A DNA stretch of 64,000 bases from Lineus longissimus (GCF_910592395.1 NC_088318.1:11284349-11348348), one strand, 5' to 3'. Shown: positions 9,510 through 22,187, counted from the first letter of the stretch. Program-made: numbers and translations. Notes: generated from the letters alone by a model not told the origin.

Positions 9510-12500
9510 CCCATTGACTAAGTCGCCTTCTAGTTTTTCTGTCCCTTTTCCAGGTGAGAGTAATGTCACCAGAAATAGGCCACTCTAATAAATAAATATC
9601 AGCACAAGGCAACATCATTTGAGGTGATTGCAAAATTGTCCTCGGGTATGATGGCATTTGTCTCCAACCGAGATGTGTCTGGTTGTGACTTTGTCTTCAG
9701 GTAGTGAGGTAGTGGCTAGTGGAGTTGCAGTTCTAGTAAGTTTTTGTTTGATTTTCTTTATTATAGAGATCAGCACATCCTTATGAAAAAAGATACTATG
9801 GTAAAGGCTTAATTCACTGGTGACTTCACCATGGAGGCCTATTGAGGACTGATCTAGTAGCTTGTCAACCTGGTGAGCTCATGTAAGCCTACCTTGGACA
9901 ACATTGGAACCTTTCTGCTATGACAGAGCCTTGATCTTGCTGTGCTTTCGAAGACTGGCCTAAGTACCCTTCTCTGAGTAACCTATATCCCCCCTGAGGT
10001 AGCCCATGTACCGAACATATCACATGATCTAAGTAGAGCTTCTATTTCACTGTGAATGTGCTCTTGGAGATGAGTAGGCCAACCCTACTTGGCAACTCTA
10101 GTAGGCAACTTGAATACACTTCATGGCAACTCTTGTACTGATGACAATAGCAGGATCCGTCTGCCTATACGTGGTCGAGCTTTCATCTCAATGCGCACTT
10201 GAAGAGAGGCCACATTACACCACATCACCTGGCCACTGAAGTAGCTTGTCTTAGAAATCCTGTGTAAAGAGCAATTCTAGGTTGAATCACACTCTTCTTA
10301 CATCCTGCCCAGCCAATTAAGACCTCTGTCATGAACCAAAGGCCTGTCTCACGGGGCCCGTCTTCAGGAGACTTAAAGATTGTGACATCAGTTCAACCAT
10401 GTTTCCAGACATAAGTTGTGGAGTGAACTGCTGAAAATGCCATTAGGCAGGCAGCCACAAAAGCAGCCACCTGAATTGTATGCATCTTTTATACACATGA
10501 GGAGAGTGGCAAAGGACTCTGGCCCCCCAAGATGAACTAGGATAGAGGAAGTGGAAGGGTATACATCCAGAAGGGGGAACCAGCTCGGGGAGGATCCGGC
10601 AGGTACGTGTTCGAATGCGCAAACAAACAATAAATTGTTTGGATTCTTGTTCACTTTGAGTCATCTGAGGAAACAAAATTGAGAAGAAAGTTTTAGCAAT
10701 CGCAGAGCAATGGTTTTATTCCTTATCTACACAACTGACATCAAAATGGGTGAACAGCAATGTTGAGGACTACAAAAGTGGTCTATGCATGAAATGACAT
10801 GACTTGAACAAAATTGGGCACACTATTTTATACGCCTAACAAATCGTCAGAAGTATCATACGCAGCCTGATGAGCAGTTGGTGATCGTTCTTTAATTGGT
10901 CACATATTCTGGTACAATGGCTTGTCATGGGTTTTAATAAGGAAGAAGTACAATCAAAGAAACAGAAAATCCCAAGTAGTGTCCAGACCAGTACACCTAC
11001 AACCACTCTTAAGGAAAGTGAGCCCTTTGTAAGTAAACTATCTCTGTGTATCCTCCAACACCCTTCTTAAAGCAGAGTTTGGTTTTTTTCACTCTGACAT
11101 TTCCAAGCTGTGCTGATATGCAGTAAATATGACTAGTGTATGCACGAGAGAATAAGGTTTTGAGTTATGAGATTCAAGCAGAAAGAATGACAGGAACAAA
11201 CCCAACCTGTTATTGGCTCATTTAATGGGATCTTTGATAAGTATTTTGCTCTCAGGTAGCGGTTTTGCTCATCGATTTCAATACTTACCAACATGGAGAT
11301 ACAAATAATGTACATATTTTATTTGAACACAAATAACTGATAGACCTTCTGAAGTGAGACTGAAGAACAGGACAAGAAAGGCTGAGCTAACCGATTAAGA
11401 GGCTTCTTTTCATATCATCAACTTCTGAACACATTTTTTTATTACACTATACTAATAAAAGCAATTTTAATCTTAATAAATGAGTCATGTCCACACTGTT
11501 CAATAATATATACGGATATAAAAAAATGATGGTGAATTTTACAAAAGTGACATGATAAACAGTCTGCATTGTGTGAAATACACAACTGCACAGAGTCCGA
11601 CTAGAAACAATGCAATATTTGATTAGATTACAATTACAAACAATGTCACCATGGCAACCAGATGGTCACCATGACAACTCATTTTGTCTCCTTGGCAACC
11701 AGCAACTTTTACCCTAGCAACGTATTTAATCCAAGCTACTAAATTTTCATCATGTGTGTGTGAAATACACGTAAAAATAAATAGACTGAAGATAAAGTGG
11801 AAATGGTATTACCATAGTAACACACCGCATTGCTACCGGCAACCAATAAAAATCAGCCGACAAACATATTGCAAGTGCTGGTGCTCAGCGCATTTTTTTT
11901 ACATCACATGAGACAAAATTCCCGATGAGGTTTTGCCCCATTGATGGAAATAGGTTTTGACAAGGTTCTTTTCTCTTGGTTTTGATAATTACAACGAGAG
12001 TGAATGGAAAAGGTATTGCTCGGCAAAACCTCTTTACGACGCAGAAAAGCTTTGTGCATGAGGACACTAAAATGGTGATGGCCTGAAGTAACTTTCTTCC
12101 TGACCTTGGCTTTAAATTCTGGTACAAGTAAAGCATTCCACGATTACATTGTAGAAGGTGAAATGGATTTGCATGGTTTCTACAATGTAACATGCTCCTT
12201 CATAAGTCCGACTTGTCACCGCACGAGAGTTGTGAACAGGGACGAGATAACGCGGGGTTGGGCTCTCAGGGTAGGCTAAGAAAGGTTAAACCCTTCATCA
12301 AGTTGCCTTTCATTTCGCAACAAAATTTCTACCAAGTAAAGCCAGCAAAGTAGGGTACACGTTATAACATATTAAAGAGATTACACCTCCCCTTCAAAGA
12401 ATTGAGAATTAGAGACCTATGGTACATTCTAGCGAATCAGTTTTCTACCTTGGTGTGGCATGTATTCAATGTTAATACATGTAAGAGTTTAAAAAAGACT

Positions 12501-13935
12501 AAGTCATCATGGTCTCCACAATTTTTTTACCGCAACCAAACCTAAAATGGAACCTAGAGTTGAACCGAGATTGATATTAGTCCCCAGCGCCACTAGTTAC
12601 AGCCAAACCATACCCCCCAACGGTGCCATGTTACATGTAATGCAGTCATGTGTTGAAATATCCATAAGCAAGCTTCTTCACCTACATCATAATCACCAAG
12701 ACAGAAATCTGTTCTCAAGGAAAGGAAAATTTGACAATAATTAGCACATAATACATAAACATAGACAATAAATGCTCCAACCTTCACAAGGTCACACAAT
12801 ATGATTCTAACAACATGGCTTTTTGAACGCCAACATCGGGTCACAAAAAAATTTCAAATAAGTTAAATTCAAAATGTAACAAAAACCTACCTACAAAGAT
12901 ATATCTAACTCTATGAGCCATTTTCAAGAAAGATTCCACTATCGAATATGTCAGAAGAACGACAGATCAGTGTTTATACAGTAATTAGCGAAATCGACTG
13001 CGTATTTGAGCTACAGGAATTTACATTGCACCGTGTAGAGCAAATAGTCATCAGGTACATACATGTACAAGGAAATTAATAATGATTTTGTCTTTTCAAA
13101 ATGGTACGTACAAAATGACATCACAATGTACATGTAGGTTGTCATTTCTCTAGGAACTGTAGTGTGAGATTTCAACTTGTAAGCACACCACACTACTATA
13201 CAAAATAACACCGAGTGGTCTTTGACGAAACTGACCTGCAGTATTCAAAGTGCATAAAAAACATGCTAAAAAATGGTTTTGTGAGAATATTTCAATGAAA
13301 AATTTGTTAACATGGTATGGAACAACATTTGAACGAGCAGTACATCTTTTCATCAGCTTTTTCAAGTTGTACTGTGACGCTATGTCAAAGGCCTACGCTG
13401 TCCACTCAAAATTTGAAACTTGATATCGAATTTGCGATTTTTAAAATTGTACAGAAGTAGGGGGTCGAAACATACAATGCATATTTCAACACGTGTACAC
13501 GACTAAGACATAAATGTACTTTACGTGTCACTTTTCAACGTGTTGAGATGTCTTGTTACATGTACTGATCAGTTGCACTGCATATTCCAATTTTCCAAGT
13601 ACATTTTGATCATGTACATTGCATATGTACACGAACAGCATAGCCCTTTAAACAAAAGCAGTAAAAGCATTACGTATCAAATCTAAGGTGTGGCGCCACG
13701 TACATGATGTACATTTAGCAATTGTTTGACATCCGTGTTGTCATTTCGCAGGTCTTTGTGAGAGAATCCCTCATTACCCACTGTGTCAATTATTGAATCA
13801 GACAAAAAAATGACCTCACTTGATCAAGGGAATCATTCTGTTAACCAGCATACATTCCCACAAATCGTAGGCTATTACAAACACATGAATGTAATTATGG
13901 CGATGGGAAGTAATTTCTGTGCTTTAGATAGAACT
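9510..13935. other. Long stretch without recognisable genes between COQ9 and the SOCS gene
   Basis: AT-rich, with only short open frames that look like noise. Many TACATGTA palindromes occur. A minus-strand AATAAA at 10715-10720 is a possible distal polyadenylation site of the convergent SOCS gene, which would make this region part of a very long 3' UTR. A plus-strand AATAAA lies at 10629-10634. No exon with a domain signature was found. Confidence 0.5.
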
Positions 13936-14104
13936 ACAATGGAACCTCTCTTAGCGGACACCTCTATATTCAGGCCACCTTCTCTATCAAGGACACTACT
14001 GTTTATATAGTTTTTGTCCCAAACTGGTAGTATCCATTCGACTTCTCTAATCAGGACACATCACTTGTCAGTCGCGAGGGTGTCATTTTGAGAGGTTCAA
14101 TTAT
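13936..14104. mobile_element. Decayed Tc1/mariner-type MITE
   Basis: The left end CAATGGAACCTCTCTTAG and the inverse of the right end, ATTGAACCTCTC, match the family at 6202-6379. Internal GGACAC motifs recur. The flanks are consistent with a TA target, but the ends are mutated. Confidence 0.6.
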
Positions 14105-15459
14105 ATGGTATTCTACATATTGTACATCAGTATTTTTTTATATTTATTGAGATAATTGCCACAATGATAAATTGTGATGAATTTTAAATTGGACGAGCTC
14201 TTGCTGCCAATCCTAAATCAATCATCAAACAGGCCCGGTGCCGGCATGAACTTATAGTTGTAGTTGTACCGACCGCCTCACCCTAATTTTTTTAGAACAA
14301 AGATGACTCGAAATGTGGTTTTTATTCTGATACTAGGCCTATGAATATTATGTCATGAATTGAGCAGTTGAGCTTCTCTCAACAAGCAAAAATTCTCGAA
14401 AAAAAGCCAGCCAAATTGTCATTGACAATGTACATGTATACATGCATGTAAGTGAGATTACTGAGAAGGCCCGATTCCACTGCAGTAGTTTACCAATGCA
14501 GTTCTGCCACTTTTTACAGGCCTTGTGGTTGTCTACTGCAATACATGTACCCCCAGTCAATAACTTTCAAAGAAATTTTAATCCAAAGCCTGGGAAAACC
14601 ACACAGTGTCTGGTGCTCACCACTCAACTGGAACCAGGCCTGGTTTGCACTCCATGTAAGGTGAAGTGATACAATCATAGCCTCTACAGTCTTAGAAAAC
14701 AGCTGGTATGTTGTACATATTATTGCACGCACAGGCTCAAGTAATAAACAGTATTCAGGGCTATGATTGTACCACCTTATCATCCATACATTTTTGTCAT
14801 TGTGAGTACAAGGACAACAGATCTAAAGAGTGCATGCTTCATTTTGCACCAAGGCATGCAAGAGACCATGGTTGTACCAACTTTACCACAAAAACCCTTT
14901 CAACTTTACCTAATGGCTTTACAGTCAGTTCAGCAAACAGTCAGGCAGTCAATGAGGCCGTCGACTAACAAAATGTGGCACTCACACTGTGTACATAGAG
15001 AACACTGACGAGCCAACAAACATCTCAAATAGCTCAAAACCTACCGTTCAGCAAAATGAAGTATTATGTGCAGTATGTACCGTTGACTGACACGCAGGGT
15101 TAAATCCAATATAATACATGTTGTACTCTGTAGGACAATATTTGAACACGCTGAATGAGTAATAGGCATATTTTCCTGCACCCATGACTCAGTGACATTT
15201 CGTTTATTGCACAAATTGCTAGCGACGTCAAAATCCCATCTCCATCATTGCATTAGGTACCATCACAAAGGCCCTGAAGCCAGAATACAGAAAGGTCCAC
15301 TGGGGAGGTCATCAAAGGCATGAAAGGGGCGAGGGGTGAAATGAATTTTTTTCATCTGTTAGATTCAAGGTGTTTTGAGACGGTCCCATGCATTTCTGAA
15401 GAGTCCCAGTCCTATCCTATCCTAGTTAAAATTTTCTCAGCCGGGTCAGTACCACTGGG
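14105..15459. other. Probable 3' UTR of the SOCS gene
   Basis: Non-coding on both strands as far as can be seen. It lies directly downstream of the minus-strand SOCS stop codon. The only strong feature is the minus-strand AATAAA at 15203-15208. Confidence 0.45.
15203..15208 (-). terminator. Proximal polyadenylation signal of the SOCS gene
   Basis: TTTATT on the plus strand, AATAAA on the minus strand, about 250 bases after the SOCS stop. Confidence 0.5.
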
Positions 15460-17175
15460 TCAGTACTGGTTCTCTTCCAACCATCCCTTGATTCTATTCG
15501 GCAATGGAAGCTTCTGGATGTGATCAAGTCTTGTGTACTGACGTATAACAAATCTGCATAGGTACTGTAGGGACCGTACCTGTGTAAAACGAGACACAGG
15601 CTTCGTCAGTCTGACAGGGAATGAGGGGGAGCCGGGGGTACGAGCGCGAGAGTAACAAAACACCCCCGTCAATGAATCAGTCATAGAGTGCTCAATCAAA
15701 TCGACAATTGACGAATATCCCTCCGATTCCGGCTGTGCATAGAAACTGAACATACCATTGCAGTGTTCAATCCTGGTGTGGAGCGTGCGCTCGTTTGATC
15801 GGAAACTCAGACTAAGGAGGTACCGATCATCGGAACTGTCTCGCACCAGAAATGCTCCATTTGCTTGGTTAGATAGTTTTTCCTCAGCTTCAACTCGAGT
15901 CAACGGACCCCAATACCAGCCAAATTTAGAAAGTTTGAGCAGTTCTTTTGTGAGGCTCCAGATCTTAGGGGCATCCTTGACTTCGTCATATAGAGGTGAG
16001 GTTGGAGACGCCTCGTAAGGTTCAAAACAATCTCCAGTTAACGTGAACCCGAAACCGAATCCGAGGCTAGGATGCGAGAAAATGGCATGGTTGAGGTTCC
16101 GCTGGTGGACACTAGAATTTGTTGCACCTGCGGAACTTGTGACTGACAACAAATCTGGCCTTGGGGGAACAGTTGGTGCCTTATTACTGGTGTCCTCCAA
16201 GTTTGAACTTGCACGTCGACTGTTATTACCCGAAGTAGAAGCGTACAGGCCAACTACATCACTCAAAGGACGTGCTTTTGCCCCAGAGGATGAAGGCTGT
16301 GGTTGACCATTGTTCAGTTTCTTAGGATTTGTCCGCGATAAGCTCACACACGGTGTTCTGAGTGGAGTTTTCGGCTGTGTTTTTTGTGGGCTCGAAGAAG
16401 CTGCAGCAGCACTATCAGAATTGACAGGTTTTTCTGCAATATTTAAGCTATTTACTTCGATAGACACTTTTTCCAAATTCACAACATGACCATTTCTATC
16501 ACTCGAATCACTAGTGTCACAAGAATGTATATTCACAGAAATTTTTGAGCACCGTAAGACATTATTATCATGTTCACAACTGTCACTACTACATGAGGAA
16601 TGTGTTTCTCTCTTTTCAGGACCTGACGGGACTGAAATATACTGTCTCGATTTTGGTTGTGGGTGTACGGAAACACCGATGGCACTATCAGATGGCTCCT
16701 CTGATGTTGTTGAGGACGGGACGGTCCTTTCAACAGGACACACAACAGCTCGTTGCGTTGCTGGCTTCATTTTCTGCTTCTTCTTGCTCTTGCTTGCCAT
16801 AACATAATTTTCCTCTGATGAACTGTCACGTTTTCGACGAAAGCTGGCACGAATTTTCCGTCCGATTGTTCCAAGTAAACCGCCCCGTTCTTTACGGCGT
16901 GGCACCTGAATTTCTGCAGATGAGGAGCGTTGGTTTGCTTTAGCAGTAAGGTCTGTTTTTGTGTTTCTCGCTTTCAGCTCAGATGAGGGTGCGGTGGGCG
17001 AGTCCGACCTTTCTTCTTCGTGTTCGGGATCATTTTCAGCATCCCCAGCTTCTGATGCAGAGACATGAAAAGACTCTCTGTTTATCTCGGATGAAACCGA
17101 TCTCTCGGGCTTTTTCTCCCTACTTTTGCGCCCAAATGAAAATCGAAGTCCTCTTATGCTAATTCTCCTCATCAT
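15460..17175 (-). CDS. SOCS6: Suppressor of cytokine signalling, SOCS6/SOCS7 type
   Basis: Single-exon gene for 571 residues. SOCS proteins bind phosphotyrosine targets through SH2 and recruit Elongin B/C and Cullin-5 through the SOCS box. The N-terminus MMRRISIRGLRFSF resembles the start of vertebrate SOCS6. A basic LLGTIGRKIRASF motif near residue 110 also has a SOCS6 counterpart, and the long low-complexity N-terminal region is typical of SOCS6/7. The SH2 domain spans about 420-515 (WYWGPLTR; FLVRDSSD with the phosphotyrosine-binding Arg; HTRIEHCNG). The SOCS box spans about 524-571, with the BC box at SLQYLCRFVI and the LPLP of the Cul5 box. I start at 17175, where homology begins; an in-frame ATG at 17403 adds 76 unrelated residues. 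The vertebrate SOCS6 coding region is also one exon. SOCS7 ancestry cannot be excluded by eye. Confidence 0.93.
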   Translation of the reverse strand: MMRRISIRGLRFSFGRKSREKKPERSVSSEINRESFHVSASEAGDAENDPEHEEERSDSPTAPSSELKARNTKTDLTAKANQRSSSAEIQVPRRKERGGLLGTIGRKIRASFRRKRDSSSEENYVMASKSKKKQKMKPATQRAVVCPVERTVPSSTTSEEPSDSAIGVSVHPQPKSRQYISVPSGPEKRETHSSCSSDSCEHDNNVLRCSKISVNIHSCDTSDSSDRNGHVVNLEKVSIEVNSLNIAEKPVNSDSAAAASSSPQKTQPKTPLRTPCVSLSRTNPKKLNNGQPQPSSSGAKARPLSDVVGLYASTSGNNSRRASSNLEDTSNKAPTVPPRPDLLSVTSSAGATNSSVHQRNLNHAIFSHPSLGFGFGFTLTGDCFEPYEASPTSPLYDEVKDAPKIWSLTKELLKLSKFGWYWGPLTRVEAEEKLSNQANGAFLVRDSSDDRYLLSLSFRSNERTLHTRIEHCNGMFSFYAQPESEGYSSIVDLIEHSMTDSLTGVFCYSRARTPGSPSFPVRLTKPVSRFTQVRSLQYLCRFVIRQYTRLDHIQKLPLPNRIKGWLEENQY

Positions 17176-17804
17176 TTTGGAACATAATTGTATTTTGTTG
17201 CCGAATAAAGGCGTCTTTTTGAGGGAGAAACACGGAAAAAGTGGCACTTTGTTGTGAAATGGCTGAAAATAGTAAGCATGCGCAGTAATTACTTCCGCAT
17301 ATTTCGTGATGACGCATTGAAAATCTATTTTTAAACGATTAGTCAAAAGTATAATATTGTTGATAATGAAAAGAATATATGGACCAGTCCAATCTTGACG
17401 CAAAGATATGATTATTACTTATTTTATTTGGCAAGTACAACTTTTTGTAATGAATGGATTACGGCCAATAATTGGGTGCGTGCCTTTGATTATTTTTCGC
17501 ACACTTTTTTTTTCATACGGCGATAAGGAGGAGTAGTGTACAAATCGTGTACAAAGCTTAGATGGCACTGCACTAAAGCTTTATCTATAGGACGAATAAA
17601 AAACATGTGTAGCAGAAGTGATTTGTAACATCTTCGATGTACACATTGAGGGATATCGGAGTTCTTTCTAGTAATAACAGGTGACGCCACCATTAGTTCT
17701 CGAGTTCCTATACGCGGGAAATACGAATGCGCACGTAGGAGCTACGTGTAGTTTGCACGTACGTGTAGTTTTTAAAAGGGATGACCCCCTGTAGGATTTA
17801 TGAA

Positions 17805-17820
17805 GGGGGGGGGGGGGGGG
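17805..17820 (+). repeat. G16 homopolymer
   Basis: Sixteen consecutive G. Similar tracts in the window: C10 at 19193-19202, G10 at 26561-26570, G15 at 29081-29095, G14 at 38015-38028, C10 at 38158-38167, C17 at 55688-55704 and C15 at 55973-55987. All lie in non-coding DNA. Confidence 0.9.
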
Positions 17821-17844
17821 TTTCCCAGCCTTGGGCTTCTGTTA

Positions 17845-18000
17845 GCCATGATTCATACTGGTGATAAACCATTCAATGGGAACTCTTGAACAGGTGAATG
17901 TGATCATCTGAGGAATCCGATCGGATATGGATTCATACTGGTGATAAACAATGTAAACTCAAGTGACTGTGGTCATCTGAGAAATGTGGATTCATCATTT
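17845..18000 (+). pseudogene. Relic of a C2H2 zinc-finger array
   Basis: Two copies of ATTCATACTGGTGATAAAC lie 80 bases apart (17851 and 17931). They translate as IHTGDK, the linker between consecutive C2H2 fingers, whose normal spacing is 84 bases. Between and after them, CATCTGAG(G/A)AAT encodes the HLRN part of a finger. Stops and small deletions break the frame and the cysteine pairs are mostly lost. A small fragment of a dead zinc-finger gene is the simplest reading. Confidence 0.45.
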
Positions 18001-18039
18001 ATCATGTCCCGCAGCCGTGCGGCCATTGGGACGACCGTA

Positions 18040-18410
18040 TTAGCTGTTAACGATGTGACACCACACGATTCTGTCCACGGCGAGGCGGAACAGGTCACTG
18101 GTCTTTCTTCCAGTCCAGTGCGTCACGTCATCAATCCAAATTCTCTTTGGACGGGCGCGTCGGCGGCTTCCCTTCACTATGCCCTGCGAGATGGTATTTG
18201 CTGGTGTTCCCTAATTCGCTCTCGTGACATGACCGAACCACCTCAGCTTTTTCTTTCTATGGCAACTGTTAGGAGGCTGTCGTGATGCCCGATGTACTAG
18301 GTGACCTGTTCACTTACTTGGATGTTGGTGGTGTGGTGGATAGTGGACGTTGAGTAGTCTTCTGTTGCAGTTCAGTTCAAATGCGTTGATCCGTTTCTGG
18401 ATCTCGGGTT
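18040..18410 (-). pseudogene. Degraded 3' end of a non-LTR retrotransposon reverse transcriptase frame
   Basis: Minus-strand translation gives the sequence typical of the region downstream of the RT domain in LINE-type elements: NCNRRLLNVHYP, KKKLRWFGHVTRAN, then a stop, then GSRRARPKRIWIDDVTHWTG and a final DLFRLAVDRIVW segment ending in a stop at 18040-18042. At least one internal stop and shifts between the first blocks show it is dead. The clade was not resolved. Confidence 0.75.
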
Positions 18411-19001
18411 TTTTTTGGAAGAAATTAACCCGTTACCATCTCTCCTGAATACCCGGTAGCCTTGGTCGCTAACCCTCCCCCTTCTCCACACATGACACCT
18501 TCTTTTTACTCATCTGACAGACAAATCATGTATCAACCCGTTGATTAATACAATGCACTGATATCCCAATTCTGGCTTTGAAAAACGTTTACAAAGTTTT
18601 GGGTTTATTGTCTGATATATCAATTAACCCCGATCTATGCTGAAACCTTATAGAACTCAGACAGTGATGGTATGCCATAATAATTATACAAGCAAGTCAA
18701 ACTATTCATCCAAAAACGTTCAATATATTCATACCCCCGGCAATTAGTTTTTTCATTACTTTGACACAAGTATAACACTTTCACTCAGTCGTTGTCATTT
18801 TTGATAATTCGAAACGCATCATGCAACTCATAATCACTTTTGGTTGTCAGAATCACATTGGATCCTTATCTTCCTAATATATTTTATTAGTTGCTTGAAT
18901 ACAGAAAGGAGTGGCATCACTATTTAGTACATGTATACAGAAAAGATGTTGTGGTCCTGTCTTGCTAGTCCAGTGATATCAGCCGTCCGGTGTCAAATGG
19001 T
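18411..19001. other. Non-coding stretch and 3' UTR of the MAM gene
   Basis: No exon seen. The part nearest 19001 is the 3' UTR of the minus-strand MAM gene, with a polyadenylation signal at 18883-18888. Confidence 0.5.
18883..18888 (-). terminator. Probable polyadenylation signal of the MAM gene
   Basis: AATAAA on the minus strand, about 115 bases after the stop codon. Confidence 0.55.
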
Positions 19002-20386
19002 TTATAGACATTTCCCAACTGTTAACTCAATATCGTCTAGGCCAATGTCCCCAAACGCACCACTTTTGAAAATGAATCGCATGCGAAGCTGAAAATCAAA
19101 TTTATAATTATTACGACGGAAAAATGTTCGAATCCTTTTTTCACCTCAACTTTACGCACTCATACAGTAGTTGGACCTCAAAATTACAAATGCCCCCCCC
19201 CCTAATTAGTTGCGTGTACGTACTAAATGTACGTACTTAGTCCTCTTAACCCTGCTAAGCAACGGACCATTCACTGCTTGAGTTCAAGATTTTGTGGTAC
19301 CGCATTAAGATGTGTCACTGTCAGATAAAATATTTTCAAGTTACAAACCGCCTTGTCATGGCCCTCCAGATTAAGCTTCCCTTCTTTCCACTCGTGGCTT
19401 TGCCCCTCGTAAACAGCTAGCTCTTCAAGGGGCTCCTCCAGTGCTATTAGGTGCCCTGGATTCTTGCCGCTCAGGTAGTACCAGAATGAGAAGCAGTAGG
19501 TGTGACCTTTCGTCAACGTGGCCAAGGTAAGATCAGAGAACTTGTAATGATTTTCGATGTGTTCTTTTGGTAAGGTGAAGGTCAGGAATCTGCCTGTACG
19601 GAATGATTTTATGATTACGATGACGACAATTAAGGCCCTCAGGAAAGGTATGTGTCCGCTATCTGTACCGCTTTTTATGTATTAGGGCGCCAGCAGAGCT
19701 CAAAATGTGGTGGAATTATAATATTTTGCCTTCTGACTGATTTGATTGGTAACGATGAGGCATAAAGTTTCAACTAAATCTGTTATTCAGAGAAGGAAAA
19801 GAAGAAAACGCCGTAGGGGCTTCGGTTATAACAATCAAACGAGAGTGGACGAAAGGTTTCAACAAGTCCTCTCAAAGACAAATAAGACATAGAATGGACC
19901 ATATTGGACTTACCGAACCCTGTGGGATGATCTCCAGTCGGCTCTCCCTCCACGCCAGACTCCACCAGGCGGAACCTAAACCAGGAGTCTCCGCTATATG
20001 TTTGGTCAAGGCCACACACGCCAAAATCAAAGTTACATTTCAACCCTTCGACGATAGACCTATCAGATGAGTCCTAGAAAAAAAGATGAAATGAAAAATT
20101 TTCGAATCTAAGTCGAAAGCAGTAATTTGTAATTGGGCTTGTAACGTACATCAAGGCGTAACTTAGGCTCCTCGCGTGCTGGAGAAACATCATTGAACTC
20201 TCCTTGGGAGAAGATGGAGTCTCACTGAGTCTGATCACGTCATTATGCACCCAACCGTAGTGGCATGTAGAAAGGATCGAACGCTAAAGGAGATGAACTG
20301 CGGGTGATATATCTTACCGGACTTTGGATCACTTGAGCTGGTAAACCACCCAAGGCAGCGAGGAACAGAGACAACGTCAGCCACAT
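19002..20386 (-). CDS. Small secreted protein with a single MAM domain
   Basis: Four exons on the minus strand: 20386-20318, 20073-19914, 19593-19349, 19088-19002. They join in phase to 186 residues. Residues 1-17 are a signal peptide (MWLTLSLFLAALGGLPA). One MAM domain follows. Its markers are CNFDFGVCGLDQ (about 36-47), HPTGFG (about 72-77), TYCFSFWYYLSGKNPGHL mid-domain, and FGDIGLDDIEL with a closing GKC in the last exon; these match the usual MAM pattern of an opening CxFE..xCG, the FWYHM.G core and GDIALDDI. MAM is an extracellular adhesion domain, normally one part of larger receptors, proteases or phosphatases, so a MAM-only protein is unusual. The donor after exon 3 is a weak GTTTGT, so that junction is least sure. 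No further exons were found downstream of the stop. Confidence 0.8.
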
Positions 20387-22187
20387 TATTGGTGAGTTCT
20401 CTCAAATTGCTGTCTATAACATCGTGAAGGTAGGCCTATTTATGTCGTGGTTGCTGGGTTATCAATAAAAGATAAAGTTCAAGGATAATGAATCGGTGTG
20501 GGAAAGGCAAAGACTGGTGAGGTCGCTTAACCTACACCGGAACTCTTTTACAAACCTCAAGAGCTTCTGTATCGCGTTCGAGTGTTTCCGTAAGTCCATC
20601 CTGGCACCAGTGGTTTTCAGTATACTCTGCCCTCGATTGTATATCGTCACGCTAATAACATAAGTGCCAAACTCATTTTTTGTAGGCCTACTTTTGAGAA
20701 AATCAAAGAAAACCTTTTCAAATTTTCAAAAACTTCGGTGCTCGTGATGCATTTGGTGGTAGCCGTGCATTTCAAACTCGCTGCTTTGGGTAGACGCAGT
20801 TTGATCACATTCCGTTAGCTGCAGCACCGGTATAGCTCGATCATCACGCGGCAGCGCTGAAATGGACATGCGAAGCATCAGGCGTGATGATCACCTCTGA
20901 TCCTCGTATAGCGTTCCGGTTTCGCGGTGATTGCACCTTGGTATATCTGGAATGCGTCTAGGGCAATTAGCTGGATGTGACCTGTTGCCGATCGGAAGGG
21001 AAAGATAGGAATTTTAGCTTGGATAACCAATGGGGGATCTTATGTGCGTGTACGACTGACACAAGTGGACGAGGAACCTGTCGTCGTATTTTGGATAAGA
21101 AGTGACAGGAATTTGATATACTGTGTCTTAGTTACGTAATGTACCTGCGTTCATATCGTCACAATAATTGTGCGCAGGCCCGTTACGGTTTTTTACATAC
21201 GTTTTGGGATGCGAGTGTGTAACGGATGACAATACGGTAGGCTATTTATAGACTGTCCATTCTAAAGCCAATATGCTTTCACTGGATCTGCGTACGGCAG
21301 AAATAACTGGAAATACATGTACATTCTCGTTAAAAGATTATGAACAGGTCCCTGTCAACTCGCAGTCGATTAATGGTCTTGGTTTATGTGCGGAATTGCC
21401 TTTTTTACTAATGCATTGATAGATGGATTAGTCGCCGGGGCAACCTTTTCCGATTTTTTTCAACACGCTTTTGCATTACATGTAAAAATAGTATTTTAAC
21501 GTTAGACAGACTACAGAACATGATCAGTGTCACACTGTGCATGTTCGAACCAACCGCCGTCAAAAGCGTCATGGATTATCAACTGCACATATGAATTTCT
21601 TATCAACAACGAAACGGGCGCGCTTTGCTGCTTTCTTTTATATTCAGATCACGACTTCCCGACAGCTGCAGGTTCTTTTTCAGATCATCCGTGCAGTATC
21701 ATAGGGCAGACCCGTATTGACATCTGAGTCTTGCCACTTGGATTGGCAATCTTTTGAGATTAGCCTTGCTGCTTCAGAAAAATGTGGATACCGGTACACG
21801 TGTTTTAAAGAAAACTTATCGCTTGCCCGTGCAATTTATATACAAACAATTCTGAATAGCAGAAATTGTTCCTGTTAGTTTTTGTCAACTGAACTTTGAA
21901 GTAAAAAGCTGTGGCGAATTTCACCAGCGCATTTGTCAGTGAATAACCCGTATAACCATTTCGAAGCTGGTTTGGGACGGAAACGAGAAAGCTGGAGATA
22001 TTTAAAAACATACTATAGTTGCCTTCAATGCAAACGGAAGTATCTGAAGCCATTGCCAAGTTACTAAAGGAGATAGCGCAGTCTTCAGCGAAAGGATCAG
22101 CATCGTCAGAGTAGGAGACCTCGTGGCGGAGCGTCACGATACTTATAGTATTGGATGGCGTTGCTTACTTCTTCAAAGACCTTCACC
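20387..22187. other. Intergenic stretch between the divergent MAM and aquaporin genes
   Basis: No exon or repeat of note. The two genes are divergent, so promoters of both should lie here. A minus-strand TATA-like ACATAAATAGG sits at about 20434-20444, some 50 bases upstream of the MAM start codon, a plausible but unproven core promoter. Confidence 0.4.

Noticed and set aside
17176-17403. 76-residue N-terminal extension of the SOCS protein
   Set aside because: No family resemblance; the conserved SOCS6-type start begins at the MMRRIS methionine at 17175.
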